Positions 17,100-25,491 are shown, counted from the first letter of the stretch. The stretch is 64,000 nt of DNA from Hahella sp. HN01 (GCF_018986435.1 NZ_JAHMIN010000019.1:69281-133280), one strand, 5' to 3'. Numbers and translations: made by a program. Notes: generated by a model from the sequence alone, not told the origin.

Positions 17100-17441
17100 A
17101 TGGTAACCCAAGCCGACATCACCGCTCCGGAAAAGGTGATCAAATCTTCTACTTCCACAATCCAACGAGGCGTCGCAAAAGCCGACGGCAAGTTGTGGAT
17201 GACCGCCGAAACCCTGCACTTCGCTCCCTATAACGAAGACTTCGGACTCGGCCCCTACAACATCCCCCTCACCGATATCGCCAAGGTAGAAAAACACAGC
17301 ATTCCCCCATTATTGCCCGAGGGCTTTAAGGTCACACTGATGAACGACCACACCTACCAGTTCATCGTGGCCAATTCAGAAACCTGGATCGAATTGGTCG
17401 AGAAATACCGGGACGCGCTCGGCGCTAACGTGATCGAATAA
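17100..17441 (+). CDS. GRAM/PH-like domain protein, 113 aa
   Basis: 113 residues after a strong AAGGAGG site. The core (STIQRGVAKADGKLWMTAETLHFAPYN, the IPLTDIAKVEKH strand, GFKVTLMNDHTYQFIVANSETWIELVEKYRDA) has the beta-barrel-plus-helix pattern of GRAM or bacterial PH domains. No membrane segment. Known: such small proteins bind lipids or partner proteins; no specific role can be given. Not in an evident operon. Confidence 0.75.
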   Translation: MVTQADITAPEKVIKSSTSTIQRGVAKADGKLWMTAETLHFAPYNEDFGLGPYNIPLTDIAKVEKHSIPPLLPEGFKVTLMNDHTYQFIVANSETWIELVEKYRDALGANVIE

Positions 17442-17507
17442 ACAGACAAGGCTGGCTTGAGTTCGTCTGAGAAGAGTCAGCCTATCGGTGCGCAACAACC
17501 TGAAAAA

Positions 17508-17864
17508 TCAGGACGCAGAATAAGGCCCTCTCAGGCCTATGAGATTACCAAACGGGTCCGTCACCTGACACATGCCCAACCCGTTTTCAATCTGCATAGG
17601 CCCACGATAAACAGTCGATCCCAAGACCAAAAGCCGCTCAATCTCATCCGCCAAATTCGCAACGGACCAGTACAACACCGTCCCCGCTTTTCCAGCAGGC
17701 ACTTTTGCATCCGCCCAAACAATCTCAATATGAAAACCTTCAACATCAAGATACCGAAACCCGTCCACACAACGCTCCTGCGCAGCCGGAAAAACCTTCT
17801 TGTACCAGGCCAAACCTGCTTCGATATCGTTGACGTGTATGAGAATGGCGGTGGGCGTGATCAT
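17508..17864 (-). CDS. VOC-family (glyoxalase/bleomycin-resistance fold) protein
   Basis: 118 residues: ILIHVNDIEAGLAWYKKVFP at the start, FHIEIVWAD in the middle and CQVTDPFGNLIGLRGP at the end, the beta-alpha-beta-beta-beta pattern of the vicinal oxygen chelate fold. Metal ligands of a glyoxalase I are not complete to my eye, so the activity is unknown. It is followed by Tag upstream on the same strand with a 58-bp gap. Confidence 0.88.
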   Translation of the reverse strand: MITPTAILIHVNDIEAGLAWYKKVFPAAQERCVDGFRYLDVEGFHIEIVWADAKVPAGKAGTVLYWSVANLADEIERLLVLGSTVYRGPMQIENGLGMCQVTDPFGNLIGLRGPYSAS

Positions 17865-17922
17865 GGTGTTGGGTCATTAGCCAAGGTGGGTTTGGCAATA
17901 TTCATGTTTAAGGAAAAGAAAC

Positions 17923-18525
17923 TCAAGGCCTCTGAAAAACCTCTCGTGAGCGTTCCACTTCCGCCCTGACGGCGCACTCTTCCGCGTGATCGTTGATCAG
18001 TCCCATGGCCTGCATGAATGCAAATACAGTGGTTGGGCCGACGAACTTCCAGCCCATTTTTTTGAGTGCTTTCGACAGGGCGACGGATTCTGGGGAGGTT
18101 GAGGCGGTCTGTGGTTTTTGGCGTTGGTCGTGGGCGGGTTCAAAGCGCCAGATGAACGTCGCCAACGAGCCTTCTTTCTCCACCAGCGCCTGGGCGCATT
18201 TGGCGTTGTTGATGACGGCTTCGATTTTGCCTCGGTGGCGCACGATGCCTTCATCTTTGAGTAATCGATTAACGTCCTCTTCCGTGAACGCGGCTACTTT
18301 ATTGAAGTCAAAGTGATGGAAGGCGGCGCGAAAGTTTTCCCGCTTGGCGAGAATCAATCTCCAACTGAGACCGGACTGAAAACTCTCCAAGCAGAGCTTC
18401 TCGAATAGACGAAAATCATCTCTCACCGGAAAGCCCCATTCATTGTCGTGGTACGCATGAAAATCCGGCGTCTGGCTCCAGCTGCAACGGGGTTTGCTCT
18501 CTGCACTTTCTATCGTGACGGACAT
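17923..18525 (-). CDS. tag: DNA-3-methyladenine glycosylase I
   Basis: 200 residues, near the usual ~190. The Tag zinc site is visible: Cys14 (RCSW), His26 (YHDNEWGFP), and His180/Cys184 (NDHAEEC). The conserved LCLESFQSGLSW and FVGPTTVFAFMQAMG stretches are present. Removes 3-methyladenine from alkylated DNA in the cytosol. An AlkC-like glycosylase of a different fold lies at 19665. Confidence 0.95.
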   Translation of the reverse strand: MSVTIESAESKPRCSWSQTPDFHAYHDNEWGFPVRDDFRLFEKLCLESFQSGLSWRLILAKRENFRAAFHHFDFNKVAAFTEEDVNRLLKDEGIVRHRGKIEAVINNAKCAQALVEKEGSLATFIWRFEPAHDQRQKPQTASTSPESVALSKALKKMGWKFVGPTTVFAFMQAMGLINDHAEECAVRAEVERSREVFQRP

Positions 18526-18572
18526 TAATCTTTATCCTTGTTGTGTAGGTCTGAAAATAGAGGCAAGTCGTC

Positions 18573-18860
18573 TCAATTCATCAAAAACTGCAGACGCGCA
18601 TCGGTATTGGAAGGCGCTACTTCAATGATCTCCGCGGCGACAATATCCTCAGCCACAAACGGATCTGCATTGACTCTCTCCTGCAGCTCCGCCAGAGAGG
18701 TATTGTGCGCTAATATGCCGCCCCCGGAGCTGGGCTGAAGGCTTCCAACCAGAAGAAAGACGCCATCGTCGAAGCCTTGATTGATCCAGTCTTTGTGACC
18801 TGACAGGTACTGGCCAGCCTGGCTTTTATTGTTTGAGAATTTCAGCAGCACGATAAACAT
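18573..18860 (-). CDS. YciI-like protein
   Basis: 95 residues with the YciI ferredoxin-like pattern: MFIVLLKFSNNKSQAGQYL, HKDWINQGFDDGVFLLVGSLQP, then NADPFVAEDIVAAEIIEV. Family members are small cytosolic proteins of uncertain reaction. The ATG is 3 bp after the stop of the TetR gene, and its ribosome site (GGAGAAAG) lies inside that gene, so the pair is one transcript. The TetR protein probably governs it. Confidence 0.85.
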   Translation of the reverse strand: MFIVLLKFSNNKSQAGQYLSGHKDWINQGFDDGVFLLVGSLQPSSGGGILAHNTSLAELQERVNADPFVAEDIVAAEIIEVAPSNTDARLQFLMN

Positions 18861-18863
18861 CAG

Positions 18864-19481
18864 TTATCTTTCTCCTGTTAGTTCCGGTGCGGAAGCAGAT
18901 TCAGAGGAACTCATGTTTTCCTCGCATCGCTTCAACCAGTCGAGCATCTGATTAACTTCGTTTTTAATGAACTTCTCGTCTTTGAACGCATTCGCCAGAG
19001 TGGCGACGCCCTGGCTGAAAGCCAGCACATGCATGGCCAACTGATCCGCGTCCGCCTCGCGACCCAGCAATACAAACTGCTTGCGCAACCATGTTCGGAA
19101 GAGCGTGAGTAAAGCGTTGGCGTCTACCAGGGAACCGTGGTTCAGCTTCGCCAGCTCTGAGCACAGCGTACCGACTGGACAGCCGTAGCGTTTAATGTCC
19201 TTCTTATTCATGACCAGAATCTGAATGAAGCTTTGGATGCGTTCTCGCGGATGTTTACCTTCCGCCTCCCACTGGTCCAGCATCTTTTGCGTCTTGGCCA
19301 GACGCAGCCGAATCACGGCGTCCAGGATTTCATCCTTGGTTTTGAAATGGTGGTAAAAGTTGCCTCGCGAAATACTGATAGCGCCGGCGATGTGCGAGAA
19401 AGAAGTGTGCTCAAAACCTTGCTGATAGAACAGCTGATCGGCTGTTTCCACTATCAGCTCGCGCGTAGTGAGATTGCTCAT
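18864..19481 (-). CDS. TetR/AcrR-family regulator
   Basis: 205 residues from MSNLTTRELIVETA. The N-terminal helix-turn-helix (residues ~5-50) reads ADQLFYQQGFEHTSFSHIAGAISISRGNFYHHFKTKDEIL, the classic TetR DNA-reading unit. The C-terminal part resembles the YxaF/NemR-like ligand domain. Two 16-bp palindromes in its promoter are the obvious operators. Co-transcribed with the YciI-like gene. Confidence 0.92.
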   Translation of the reverse strand: MSNLTTRELIVETADQLFYQQGFEHTSFSHIAGAISISRGNFYHHFKTKDEILDAVIRLRLAKTQKMLDQWEAEGKHPRERIQSFIQILVMNKKDIKRYGCPVGTLCSELAKLNHGSLVDANALLTLFRTWLRKQFVLLGREADADQLAMHVLAFSQGVATLANAFKDEKFIKNEVNQMLDWLKRCEENMSSSESASAPELTGER

Positions 19482-19580
19482 TGTCTTGATGACCGCCAAA
19501 CAGAATAACGTGAACAGCGGCGGCGATTTGACCGACCCACACTTATTGAAAAATGCAGTCTATCAAGTCACGCCACAATT

Positions 19581-19622
19581 TAGGACACGCGTCCTAGCAT
19601 CAAAAATAGGACGAGCATCCTA
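19581..19622. promoter_or_regulatory. Tandem TetR operators
   Basis: TAGGACACGCGTCCTA (19581-19596) and TAGGACGAGCATCCTA (19607-19622) are two 16-bp palindromes sharing TAGGA...TCCTA, 26 bp centre to centre, 100-140 bp upstream of the TetR start. Confidence 0.75.
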
Positions 19623-19664
19623 ATATGTCAACCAGTTTGTACAGCCTACCAGTAGCTTCCCCCC

Positions 19665-20777
19665 TCACGGAGTCAGCTCGAAATCACCAAGCGGATAGGG
19701 CTCGCCATTAATAAGGACATCGATGTGGTGACGCCCAGGGTAATGGCGGCGTGTCTTCAATTCCGCGAAAGACACTATGGCGTTAAGGGTAGTTTTTTCG
19801 TTCGGTTGCAGGGTAAGAGTACGCAGTTTGAAGACCTTTGGCCGGGTTCCGCCGTTAGCTTTTACAAAGTGCACGGCATAATCGATCAGTAAGCGCTGCG
19901 CCTCGGGTGCGGTGCTTTTAATTTCAAAAGACAGACGCACGGCCTCCCCCAGCGAGACGCGCTGAGGCGTGATGGATATGTCGTCTATGTTCACCGAAGG
20001 ATTCTCGGTTCCGCCCAGAATGCAGATTGCGTCCTTATTACCGGCCTTGACCAATGAACGCAGAGCATGGCGAATAATCCAGGTGCGGCCTTCAGACGCA
20101 TCTACAGCCCAGCGCCGGCAGGTCTCAATGGTCAGCATGGGATGGTCTTTAGCAATGTCGTTCAAATTGTTCGCTACGGAGCGGCGCACATAAAGTATGG
20201 GATCGTCTTTTAACCGCTCCAGTATGTCCAGGACAGGACGCGGATCTTGCTGATACGCGTGTAAGCGCGGCGCCCATGGCAGACGCGGGCGGACGCCCTC
20301 AGAAGCAAGTCGGCGCAAGTGTGCATTTTCGTGGCCTGTCCATGCAAGCATCTGGGCATAGGTGCGCTCAGGATACTTCACCAGAAAGGCGCGGATGCTG
20401 AATTCGGCGGTAAACCTTTTGGTCAGCTCCTCCTGTACCCGAATGGAGGCCTCGTAATCATCAAGGCCGTATTTCTGGACAAAAGCAAGATGCGGCATGT
20501 AGCGAAGCTGAATTAGACCAATTTCACCGGTTGCGGGTAACTCCGGGCCAAGCGCCGCTTCGATGACTGCCGCCGCTTCAGAAAATGGCTTAGGCAGATA
20601 CTTGTGCAGGGCCTCCGCAATATGTGCGGCCCGGCCAGTGAGCTCCAACTTGTCCAAACCGTCCATTGAATGCGCGACAAAGGCTGTTGCATCAAACGGA
20701 GTATGGGCGCGGTGTAGCTCCGCAGCAATCTCGCTCACTAGCGTCAGATTAAATACGTCTTTGATAGCTGTTCCCAT
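19665..20777 (-). CDS. AlkC-like alkylpurine DNA glycosylase (HEAT repeats plus Ig-like domain)
   Basis: 370 residues. The first ~255 form HEAT-like helices with the AlkC/AlkD features (QKYGLDDYEASIRVQEELTKRFTAEFSIRAFLVKYP, WTGHENAHLRRLASEGVRPRLPWAPRL, ILYVRRSVANNLNDIAKDHP, EGRTWIIRHALRSLVKAG). The last ~110 residues form an Ig-like beta domain, which separates AlkC from AlkD. Known: removal of 3-methyladenine and 3-methylcytosine. The nearby tag gene makes a small alkylation-repair neighbourhood. Confidence 0.85.
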   Translation of the reverse strand: MGTAIKDVFNLTLVSEIAAELHRAHTPFDATAFVAHSMDGLDKLELTGRAAHIAEALHKYLPKPFSEAAAVIEAALGPELPATGEIGLIQLRYMPHLAFVQKYGLDDYEASIRVQEELTKRFTAEFSIRAFLVKYPERTYAQMLAWTGHENAHLRRLASEGVRPRLPWAPRLHAYQQDPRPVLDILERLKDDPILYVRRSVANNLNDIAKDHPMLTIETCRRWAVDASEGRTWIIRHALRSLVKAGNKDAICILGGTENPSVNIDDISITPQRVSLGEAVRLSFEIKSTAPEAQRLLIDYAVHFVKANGGTRPKVFKLRTLTLQPNEKTTLNAIVSFAELKTRRHYPGRHHIDVLINGEPYPLGDFELTP

Positions 20778-20991
20778 GCTTATTGATGCCCACCAATTGA
20801 CGCCGCTTTTCGATACATAACCAGTTACTCGTCAGTATTATTGATACTGTATTTTTATACATGCATTTATATGTTCAGTCCATTAAGTTTTAGAGAGACT
20901 GGTTAACGGAGGCATATACAAGCGGTATTGTCGGGTAACACCCTGAAGAGGATAACCGGCTGCGCGCATGTCTGCCGAAGGGCTTGCGGCC

Positions 20992-21456
20992 CTAGGCTCT
21001 GAGATAGGGAAAACTGCCTGCAGACTCGCTGCTTTCTACTCCCCGATTCGCTAACGCCAACAACTCGCCTTCAACATGACTGATGGTCTCGCCAAAGTTC
21101 CGCAGGACATTACCTAGAGAATGAGCGTCAAGCCCTTTGATTGGGACACGGAAACATAACAAAAGACGGGAGCGGCCGCTATCCATGGCGAAAGTTGTGC
21201 CAGCCAGGGAGTGGTCATTAAAGTTCATAACCAAAAGCTCGGTCAGCCGTTCTGCATTCCCCAGGAACGACTCGGCGGACGCCACCGGCGACCAGAGCGA
21301 CAACTCCTGCTCGTCATTGCTCAGGCCGAAAGACAGTTCATGATCATCCAATAACAGGTGACATTGATTGCTTGCATCCAACGCCAGGCAGGTCAGCCCC
21401 CACTGGTTGTTAAGCTCCATTAACCACTGCGAGAAAACGTCTCTTTGCGTGCTCAT
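20992..21456 (-). CDS. CesT/Tir-type type III secretion chaperone
   Basis: 154 acidic residues with the SycE/CesT pattern: an N-terminal helix (DVFSQWLMELNNQWG), beta strands with an inserted LLLDDHELSFGLSNDEQELSLWSPVA, then LLVMNFNDHSLAGTTFAMD and a C-terminal helix. Start chosen for the AGGAGCG site. Known: such chaperones bind effectors in the cytosol before secretion. No effector or secretion gene adjoins it here. The nearest effector-like gene I see is at 53312, far away. Assignment is from fold pattern only. Confidence 0.65.
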   Translation of the reverse strand: MSTQRDVFSQWLMELNNQWGLTCLALDASNQCHLLLDDHELSFGLSNDEQELSLWSPVASAESFLGNAERLTELLVMNFNDHSLAGTTFAMDSGRSRLLLCFRVPIKGLDAHSLGNVLRNFGETISHVEGELLALANRGVESSESAGSFPYLRA

Positions 21457-21660
21457 TTGAACGCTCCTTTCCATCCATCGTTATTGCAGATTTATTGAAA
21501 TCATTGCTGACAGATTAGCGATGGCGCGCGCAGTTACATACTGGCCGACAGATCTATTTCTCTACCCGGCGACGTCTTTGTATCTAACCCGAGATTGAAG
21601 CTAAACAAGGGCCGGAAAGACGTAAAAAAAACGGCATCTGAAATTTTTTTTAACTTTTTT

Positions 21661-21690
21661 GCATCCAAATCCCAAAGCGGCGTCGTCTTT
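21661..21690 (+). promoter_or_regulatory. ECF-type promoter of the first COG4315 gene
   Basis: GCATCC (21661-21666), 14 bases, then CGTCGTC (21681-21687). The same pair with the same spacing precedes the second COG4315 gene at 24640. A T-rich tract precedes it. It lies in the 302-bp gap 21457-21758. Confidence 0.55.
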
Positions 21691-21758
21691 ACCTACGAGA
21701 TCGAAATACAGGGTCTTCAGGCCCGACCACATACACACAATTTTAAAAGGACAGACCC

Positions 21759-22307
21759 ATGAAAAAGTTCGCCGCACTGACCGCTCTTCTGATCGCCGCT
21801 GGTTTCACTTCTATCGCCAATGCTGAAGGGCAAGCGGATCGGGGTGATTACTGCGACAACGACAAACCTGGTTACAACGTTAAAGCCTCCGCCAGCGCGG
21901 GTTCCTATAACTACGGCGCTTCTAATGGTTATGGCGATGGATACGGGAATACCGGCGGCTTTGTCAAAACGTCCACCGTCGCCAGCGCGCCCACCACCGT
22001 GGTCACCAAAGTTTCTACATCGGTTGGCGAAGTATTCGCGAATGCTCAGGGCATGACGCTGTACACCTTCACTAAAGACAGCAGCGGCGTGTCAGCCTGT
22101 TACGACGGCTGCGCGGATAGCTGGCCTCCATTTTTGGCGAAACAGGACGCGAAAACATGGGGCGAGTTCAGCGTAGTCGCTCGCAAAGACGGCACGTATC
22201 AGTGGGCGTACAAAAACCAGCCGCTGTATCTGTGGGTGGGCGATCGCAAGCAAGGCGACGCAACTGGCCATGGCGTTGGCGATGTGTGGTTCGCCGCTAA
22301 GCCATAA
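21759..22307 (+). CDS. Secreted COG4315-type repeat protein (PF03640-like), copy A
   Basis: 182 residues with a signal peptide (cut near IANAEG). After a Gly/Tyr/Asn-rich linker (residues ~50-70) come two units with the Y-x4-D theme of this family: NAQGMTLYTFTKDSSGVSACYDGCADSWPPFLA and YQWAYKNQPLYLWVGDRKQGDATGHGV. Known: small periplasmic or surface proteins of unknown role. Copy B at 24723 is a close paralogue. The ATG follows an AAAGGA site. First gene of the ECF-linked module. Confidence 0.88.
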   Translation: MKKFAALTALLIAAGFTSIANAEGQADRGDYCDNDKPGYNVKASASAGSYNYGASNGYGDGYGNTGGFVKTSTVASAPTTVVTKVSTSVGEVFANAQGMTLYTFTKDSSGVSACYDGCADSWPPFLAKQDAKTWGEFSVVARKDGTYQWAYKNQPLYLWVGDRKQGDATGHGVGDVWFAAKP

Positions 22308-22362
22308 AGATAGAACGCAAACAACAGAGACTGGACGCAAGCTGCGCCCTTCTCTCCTCGCT

Positions 22363-22392
22363 AGCGCTGGCGTTGAAGTAGCCGCCAGCGCT
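22363..22392 (+). other. Perfect 10-bp hairpin after COG4315 copy A
   Basis: AGCGCTGGCG / CGCCAGCGCT around a 10-base loop, with no T-tract. A hairpin of similar position (CTCTCTGCG/CGCAGAGAG, 25252-25288) follows copy B, so the intergenic unit seems duplicated along with the genes. It may slow 3' decay or end transcription with Rho. Confidence 0.6.
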
Positions 22393-22466
22393 TAGACCCA
22401 ACTTAACCGACGGACGCTTAAACGAACCTAATCGGAACCGCGCGTCCAAGAAAACACTTTCCCAGC

Positions 22467-22492
22467 TGTAACTTTTTTCCTTCGGTGTCGTA
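22467..22492 (+). promoter_or_regulatory. ECF-type promoter of the RTX gene pair
   Basis: TGTAAC (22467-22472), 14 bases, GTCGTA (22487-22492), with a T-run after the -35. It closely matches the element upstream of the sigma gene at 25344-25370. This suits a RpoE-like AAC-N16/17-CGT pattern. Confidence 0.6.
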
Positions 22493-22578
22493 AAGGTGAT
22501 GACGGCCGTCAACACCCGACATCAATCAATGATCTTGATTTAAACAGCACGATTTAAACAACACTAAAGGGTAAATGT

Positions 22579-23469
22579 ATGAACCTGTCGAAAACATGTT
22601 TGGCGACCGCCGTTTCCCTCTCCCTACTGGGAGGAGCGCTGAATGCGCGGGCGGACATCGTCATTGGCAACGACCTCAATTCCATCGAAGGCGCAAACGC
22701 CGCCATCAACCAACTCTATTCCGCCAACCGCGGCTCCAATGGCGGCGGCGACCAAAGCCTTCAATTTGGCGATCAGATTTACGGCACGGACGGTAACGAC
22801 ATTCTGATCGGCGGTCTGGGTATTGATGTGCTCTTCGGCAATGACGGCGATGACATCATCATCGGCGGCACCGAGGACTTCAACAGCTTTAACCGCGACC
22901 GCGCCTTCGGCGGCAAGGGCAATGACATTTTCGTCTGGACGCCGGGCGACGGTAATGACTTCTTCGACGGCGGCGAAGGCCAGGACATTCTGGTTATCGG
23001 CCTGATTGGCGAGTCCCAAGATAATGAAGGCAATACGGACCTGGCCCCTTTCTTTAACGTTAGTCCTCCCGGCACGCCAGGAAGCCAGGATTTCGACGGC
23101 ATTTTTATCAATCCCAGCGTAGGCCTTCCAGAACTGAGGATTGAACAAACTCCCGGCTTTTGCCGAATTCTGGATAAGTCCACTGAGGGCATGAGCGAAC
23201 TGAACCTCGATCATCTGGTTCAGTTTATCCTGACAGGCCCCGCCAATAATTTCGACGAGGCCATCGCAGCCGATCCCAATATCGATCCAGATACGTTGGA
23301 TACAGGCTTGAGAATCTCGGTTCATTTGAAAAATACAGAGTTTGTTGTGTGCCCTTCGCGGTCCGGCGACGAAATAGAAGTCTATGACATCTCCCAGTCT
23401 CCTCCCGTCAGAGTCACGCTGGACGACTTGCCGCCCACGGCCGCCACAGCTCCTACCAGCTTACGTTAA
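22579..23469 (+). CDS. Secreted RTX-like calcium-binding protein
   Basis: 296 residues with a signal peptide (ending near NARADI). Residues ~70-135 hold nonapeptide-type calcium repeats: GTDGNDILIGGLGIDVLFGNDGDDIIIGG, then FGGKGNDIFVW and GDGNDFFDGGEGQD. The C-terminal half (FFNVSPPGTPG, GSQDFDGIF, PGFCRILDKS, LNLDHLVQF) is shared with the next gene and has two cysteines. A normal Sec signal is unusual for RTX proteins, which mostly leave by type I secretion. Likely periplasmic or surface, role unknown. Follows the ECF-type promoter. Confidence 0.85.
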   Translation: MNLSKTCLATAVSLSLLGGALNARADIVIGNDLNSIEGANAAINQLYSANRGSNGGGDQSLQFGDQIYGTDGNDILIGGLGIDVLFGNDGDDIIIGGTEDFNSFNRDRAFGGKGNDIFVWTPGDGNDFFDGGEGQDILVIGLIGESQDNEGNTDLAPFFNVSPPGTPGSQDFDGIFINPSVGLPELRIEQTPGFCRILDKSTEGMSELNLDHLVQFILTGPANNFDEAIAADPNIDPDTLDTGLRISVHLKNTEFVVCPSRSGDEIEVYDISQSPPVRVTLDDLPPTAATAPTSLR

Positions 23470-23513
23470 ACGCGTTACTTCCACTGAACCGAGAATCGAC
23501 CAAGGAATACAGT

Positions 23514-24479
23514 ATGAACCACTCAAAGCATGCGCTGAGCAGCGCGATCATTTTGTCTATCATGATGACAGCGGCCGGCTGTTCCAGCTCTGGCGACGGC
23601 GGCAAAGGGCCTGACAACAACGACGGCCAGAACGGCGGCGATATCAATCAGAAGAACTTCACAGTCATCCAGGGAACGGACCTGAACACCAAGAGTTCCG
23701 CACTGTTGTCGTTCAATCCCGGCGGACCGGGAGGCTCCTCTAACCAGAGCCAGCGCGCAGGGGACGTCCTGCAGGCGGAAGACGGCGTTGACTCGATTCT
23801 GATAGGCGGATTGGGCGTGGACGTCATGCTCGGCGCCTCGGGTGACGACATTCTTATCGGCGGTACAGAAGACTTCAATTCCAGCGTCGACGGCGACAAC
23901 AAAGGCGCCGACAACCGCGACAGAGCCTTCGGCAATGGCGGCGACGACCTCTTCATCTGGACGCCAGGGGACGGCAGCGACTTCTTCGATGGCGGCGATG
24001 GCGTGGATGTCCTGGTATTGGGCGTCATTGGCGAGCAGCGGGACAACAACGGCGCAACAGAAGGCGCTCCGTTCTTCAACGTGAGCCCGCCCGGACGCGA
24101 AGGCAGTCAGGATTTCGACGGCATCTTTCTGGACCAGAACAATCAACCCGTGGTCAAAGTATCCACCTCACCGGGATTCTGCACTGTCGTCGATAAAGGC
24201 GAACATACTGCGGAGCTGGAACTGTTGAATCTCGACCACATTGTGCGATTCACCTTACGCGGCGTCGCAGAAGACTTTGAAGCCGGCGTACGCACCGACG
24301 ACGATGGACTGCGCATCGCGATCAGCGCGAAGAATGTCGAGTATCTGGTGTGCGCCCCCAAAGTGACCATCGATGGCGCAGCCACCGACAATATCGAGGT
24401 TTTGGACCTGACGACCACGCCCCCCAGACTCGCTCTGCTGTCTGAGTTGCCTGAGCACATCGCGCAGATGATTCAATAA
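23514..24479 (+). CDS. RTX-like lipoprotein, paralogue of the preceding gene
   Basis: 321 residues with a lipobox (MMTAAGC, lipidated Cys near residue 23), so it is probably membrane anchored. A Gly/Asn/Asp-rich linker follows, then calcium repeats (DSILIGGLGVDVMLGASGDDILIGG, FGNGGDDLFIWTPGDGSDFFDGGDGVD). The shared C-terminal module (FFNVSPPGREG, SQDFDGIF, SPGFCTVVDKG, LLNLDHIVRF) matches the upstream gene in order. It starts 44 bp after that gene, so one transcript. The pair looks like a soluble and a lipid-anchored form of one domain. Confidence 0.86.
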   Translation: MNHSKHALSSAIILSIMMTAAGCSSSGDGGKGPDNNDGQNGGDINQKNFTVIQGTDLNTKSSALLSFNPGGPGGSSNQSQRAGDVLQAEDGVDSILIGGLGVDVMLGASGDDILIGGTEDFNSSVDGDNKGADNRDRAFGNGGDDLFIWTPGDGSDFFDGGDGVDVLVLGVIGEQRDNNGATEGAPFFNVSPPGREGSQDFDGIFLDQNNQPVVKVSTSPGFCTVVDKGEHTAELELLNLDHIVRFTLRGVAEDFEAGVRTDDDGLRIAISAKNVEYLVCAPKVTIDGAATDNIEVLDLTTTPPRLALLSELPEHIAQMIQ

Positions 24480-24600
24480 TCTTTCAGGCTGTAATTCAGG
24501 AGCCGCCCTGCTTTCTTTGGAAGGCGGGGCGAATCCGTTCTACGCCTTAGCTTAATTCTGAGCGTCTATGGCGATGCATCGTCAAACACGCTCTCTTCAT

Positions 24601-24614
24601 CCCCCCCCAAAAAA
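24601..24614 (+). repeat. Poly-C/poly-A tract upstream of COG4315 copy B
   Basis: Eight C residues followed by six A residues, ~30 bp upstream of the -35-like GCATCC at 24640. Such tracts can slip in replication and change promoter strength, though nothing here proves it. Confidence 0.4.
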
Positions 24615-24639
24615 TAATTAAAGAAATAAAAAATATTTT

Positions 24640-24669
24640 GCATCCAAACACCGCGTCGGCGTCGTCTTA
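24640..24669 (+). promoter_or_regulatory. ECF-type promoter of COG4315 copy B
   Basis: GCATCC (24640-24645), 14 bases, CGTCGTC (24660-24666). Same hexamers and spacing as at 21661, in an A/T-rich context. Confidence 0.55.
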
Positions 24670-24722
24670 ATCAATGAGATCACAACAACGCCGTTCAACT
24701 TACAGATTAAAAGGACATTCTC

Positions 24723-25226
24723 ATGAAGAACTTCGCCGCACTGACCGCCTTGATGGTTGCTTTCACTGGTTTCATTTCCGCCGCGCACGCTGAAGGAAAA
24801 GCGGATCGTTATTGCGATGACGACTATGCAAAGAAAACCTATAGCAGCGCCGCCTACACAAGCGCCAGCAACCAGGGCGACTATGTCAAAACGGCTGCTA
24901 ACGACAGCGCCAATCGCGTCGTCACCAAAGTCTCCACCTCTGTCGGCCAAGTGTTCGCGAACGCCCAGGGCATGACGCTGTATACCTTCACGAAAGACAG
25001 CAACGGCGCCTCCGTTTGTTATGACGCCTGCGCAGACAGCTGGCCTCGGTTCCTGGCGCAACAGAACGCCATAACCTGGGGCGAGTTTACCGTGATCGCT
25101 CGCAACGACGGGACTTATCAATGGGCTTACAAGAATCAACCGTTGTACCTGTGGGTGGGCGACCGTCAACAGGGTGACGCCACTGGCCACGGCGTCGGCA
25201 ATGTGTGGTACGTCGCTCAACCGTAA
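24723..25226 (+). CDS. Secreted COG4315-type repeat protein, copy B
   Basis: 167 residues, close paralogue of copy A at 21759, with the same signal-peptide style (ending SAAHAEG). The two repeat units (NAQGMTLYTFTKDSNGASVCYDACADSWPRFLA and YQWAYKNQPLYLWVGDRQQGDATGHGV) are almost the same as in A. The glycine-rich linker is shorter. Two cysteines in CYDAC could form a disulfide. The promoter element is also duplicated, so a whole unit was copied. Confidence 0.88.
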   Translation: MKNFAALTALMVAFTGFISAAHAEGKADRYCDDDYAKKTYSSAAYTSASNQGDYVKTAANDSANRVVTKVSTSVGQVFANAQGMTLYTFTKDSNGASVCYDACADSWPRFLAQQNAITWGEFTVIARNDGTYQWAYKNQPLYLWVGDRQQGDATGHGVGNVWYVAQP

Positions 25227-25343
25227 CCGCCTTTTTAAGCGCCCTCTTCTCCTCTCTGCGCCGGCGTGACATGAACGCCCGCAGAGAGTCGCAGAATAAA
25301 TAACCGCTCCCAGAAATATACGGACGAAAAAGTTTTCCGCCGC

Positions 25344-25370
25344 TGTAACTTTTTCTCTCTGGGTGTCGTA
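25344..25370 (+). promoter_or_regulatory. ECF-type promoter upstream of the sigma gene
   Basis: TGTAAC (25344-25349), 15 bases, GTCGTA (25365-25370). It matches the element at 22467-22492 and suggests autoregulation. The transcript would have to pass a terminator-like hairpin at 25492-25527 to reach the sigma gene. It lies in the 307-bp gap 25227-25533. Confidence 0.6.
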
Positions 25371-25491
25371 GATGGATGAGGGCCGCTCGTTTTTCTAATG
25401 GAGATGGCGACGTTTTTATCTGAGCGCACTTCAACTTGCGCTGCATTCAGACTCACCTGATCACGTCGTCCAAGTGACTCAACAATAAGGA

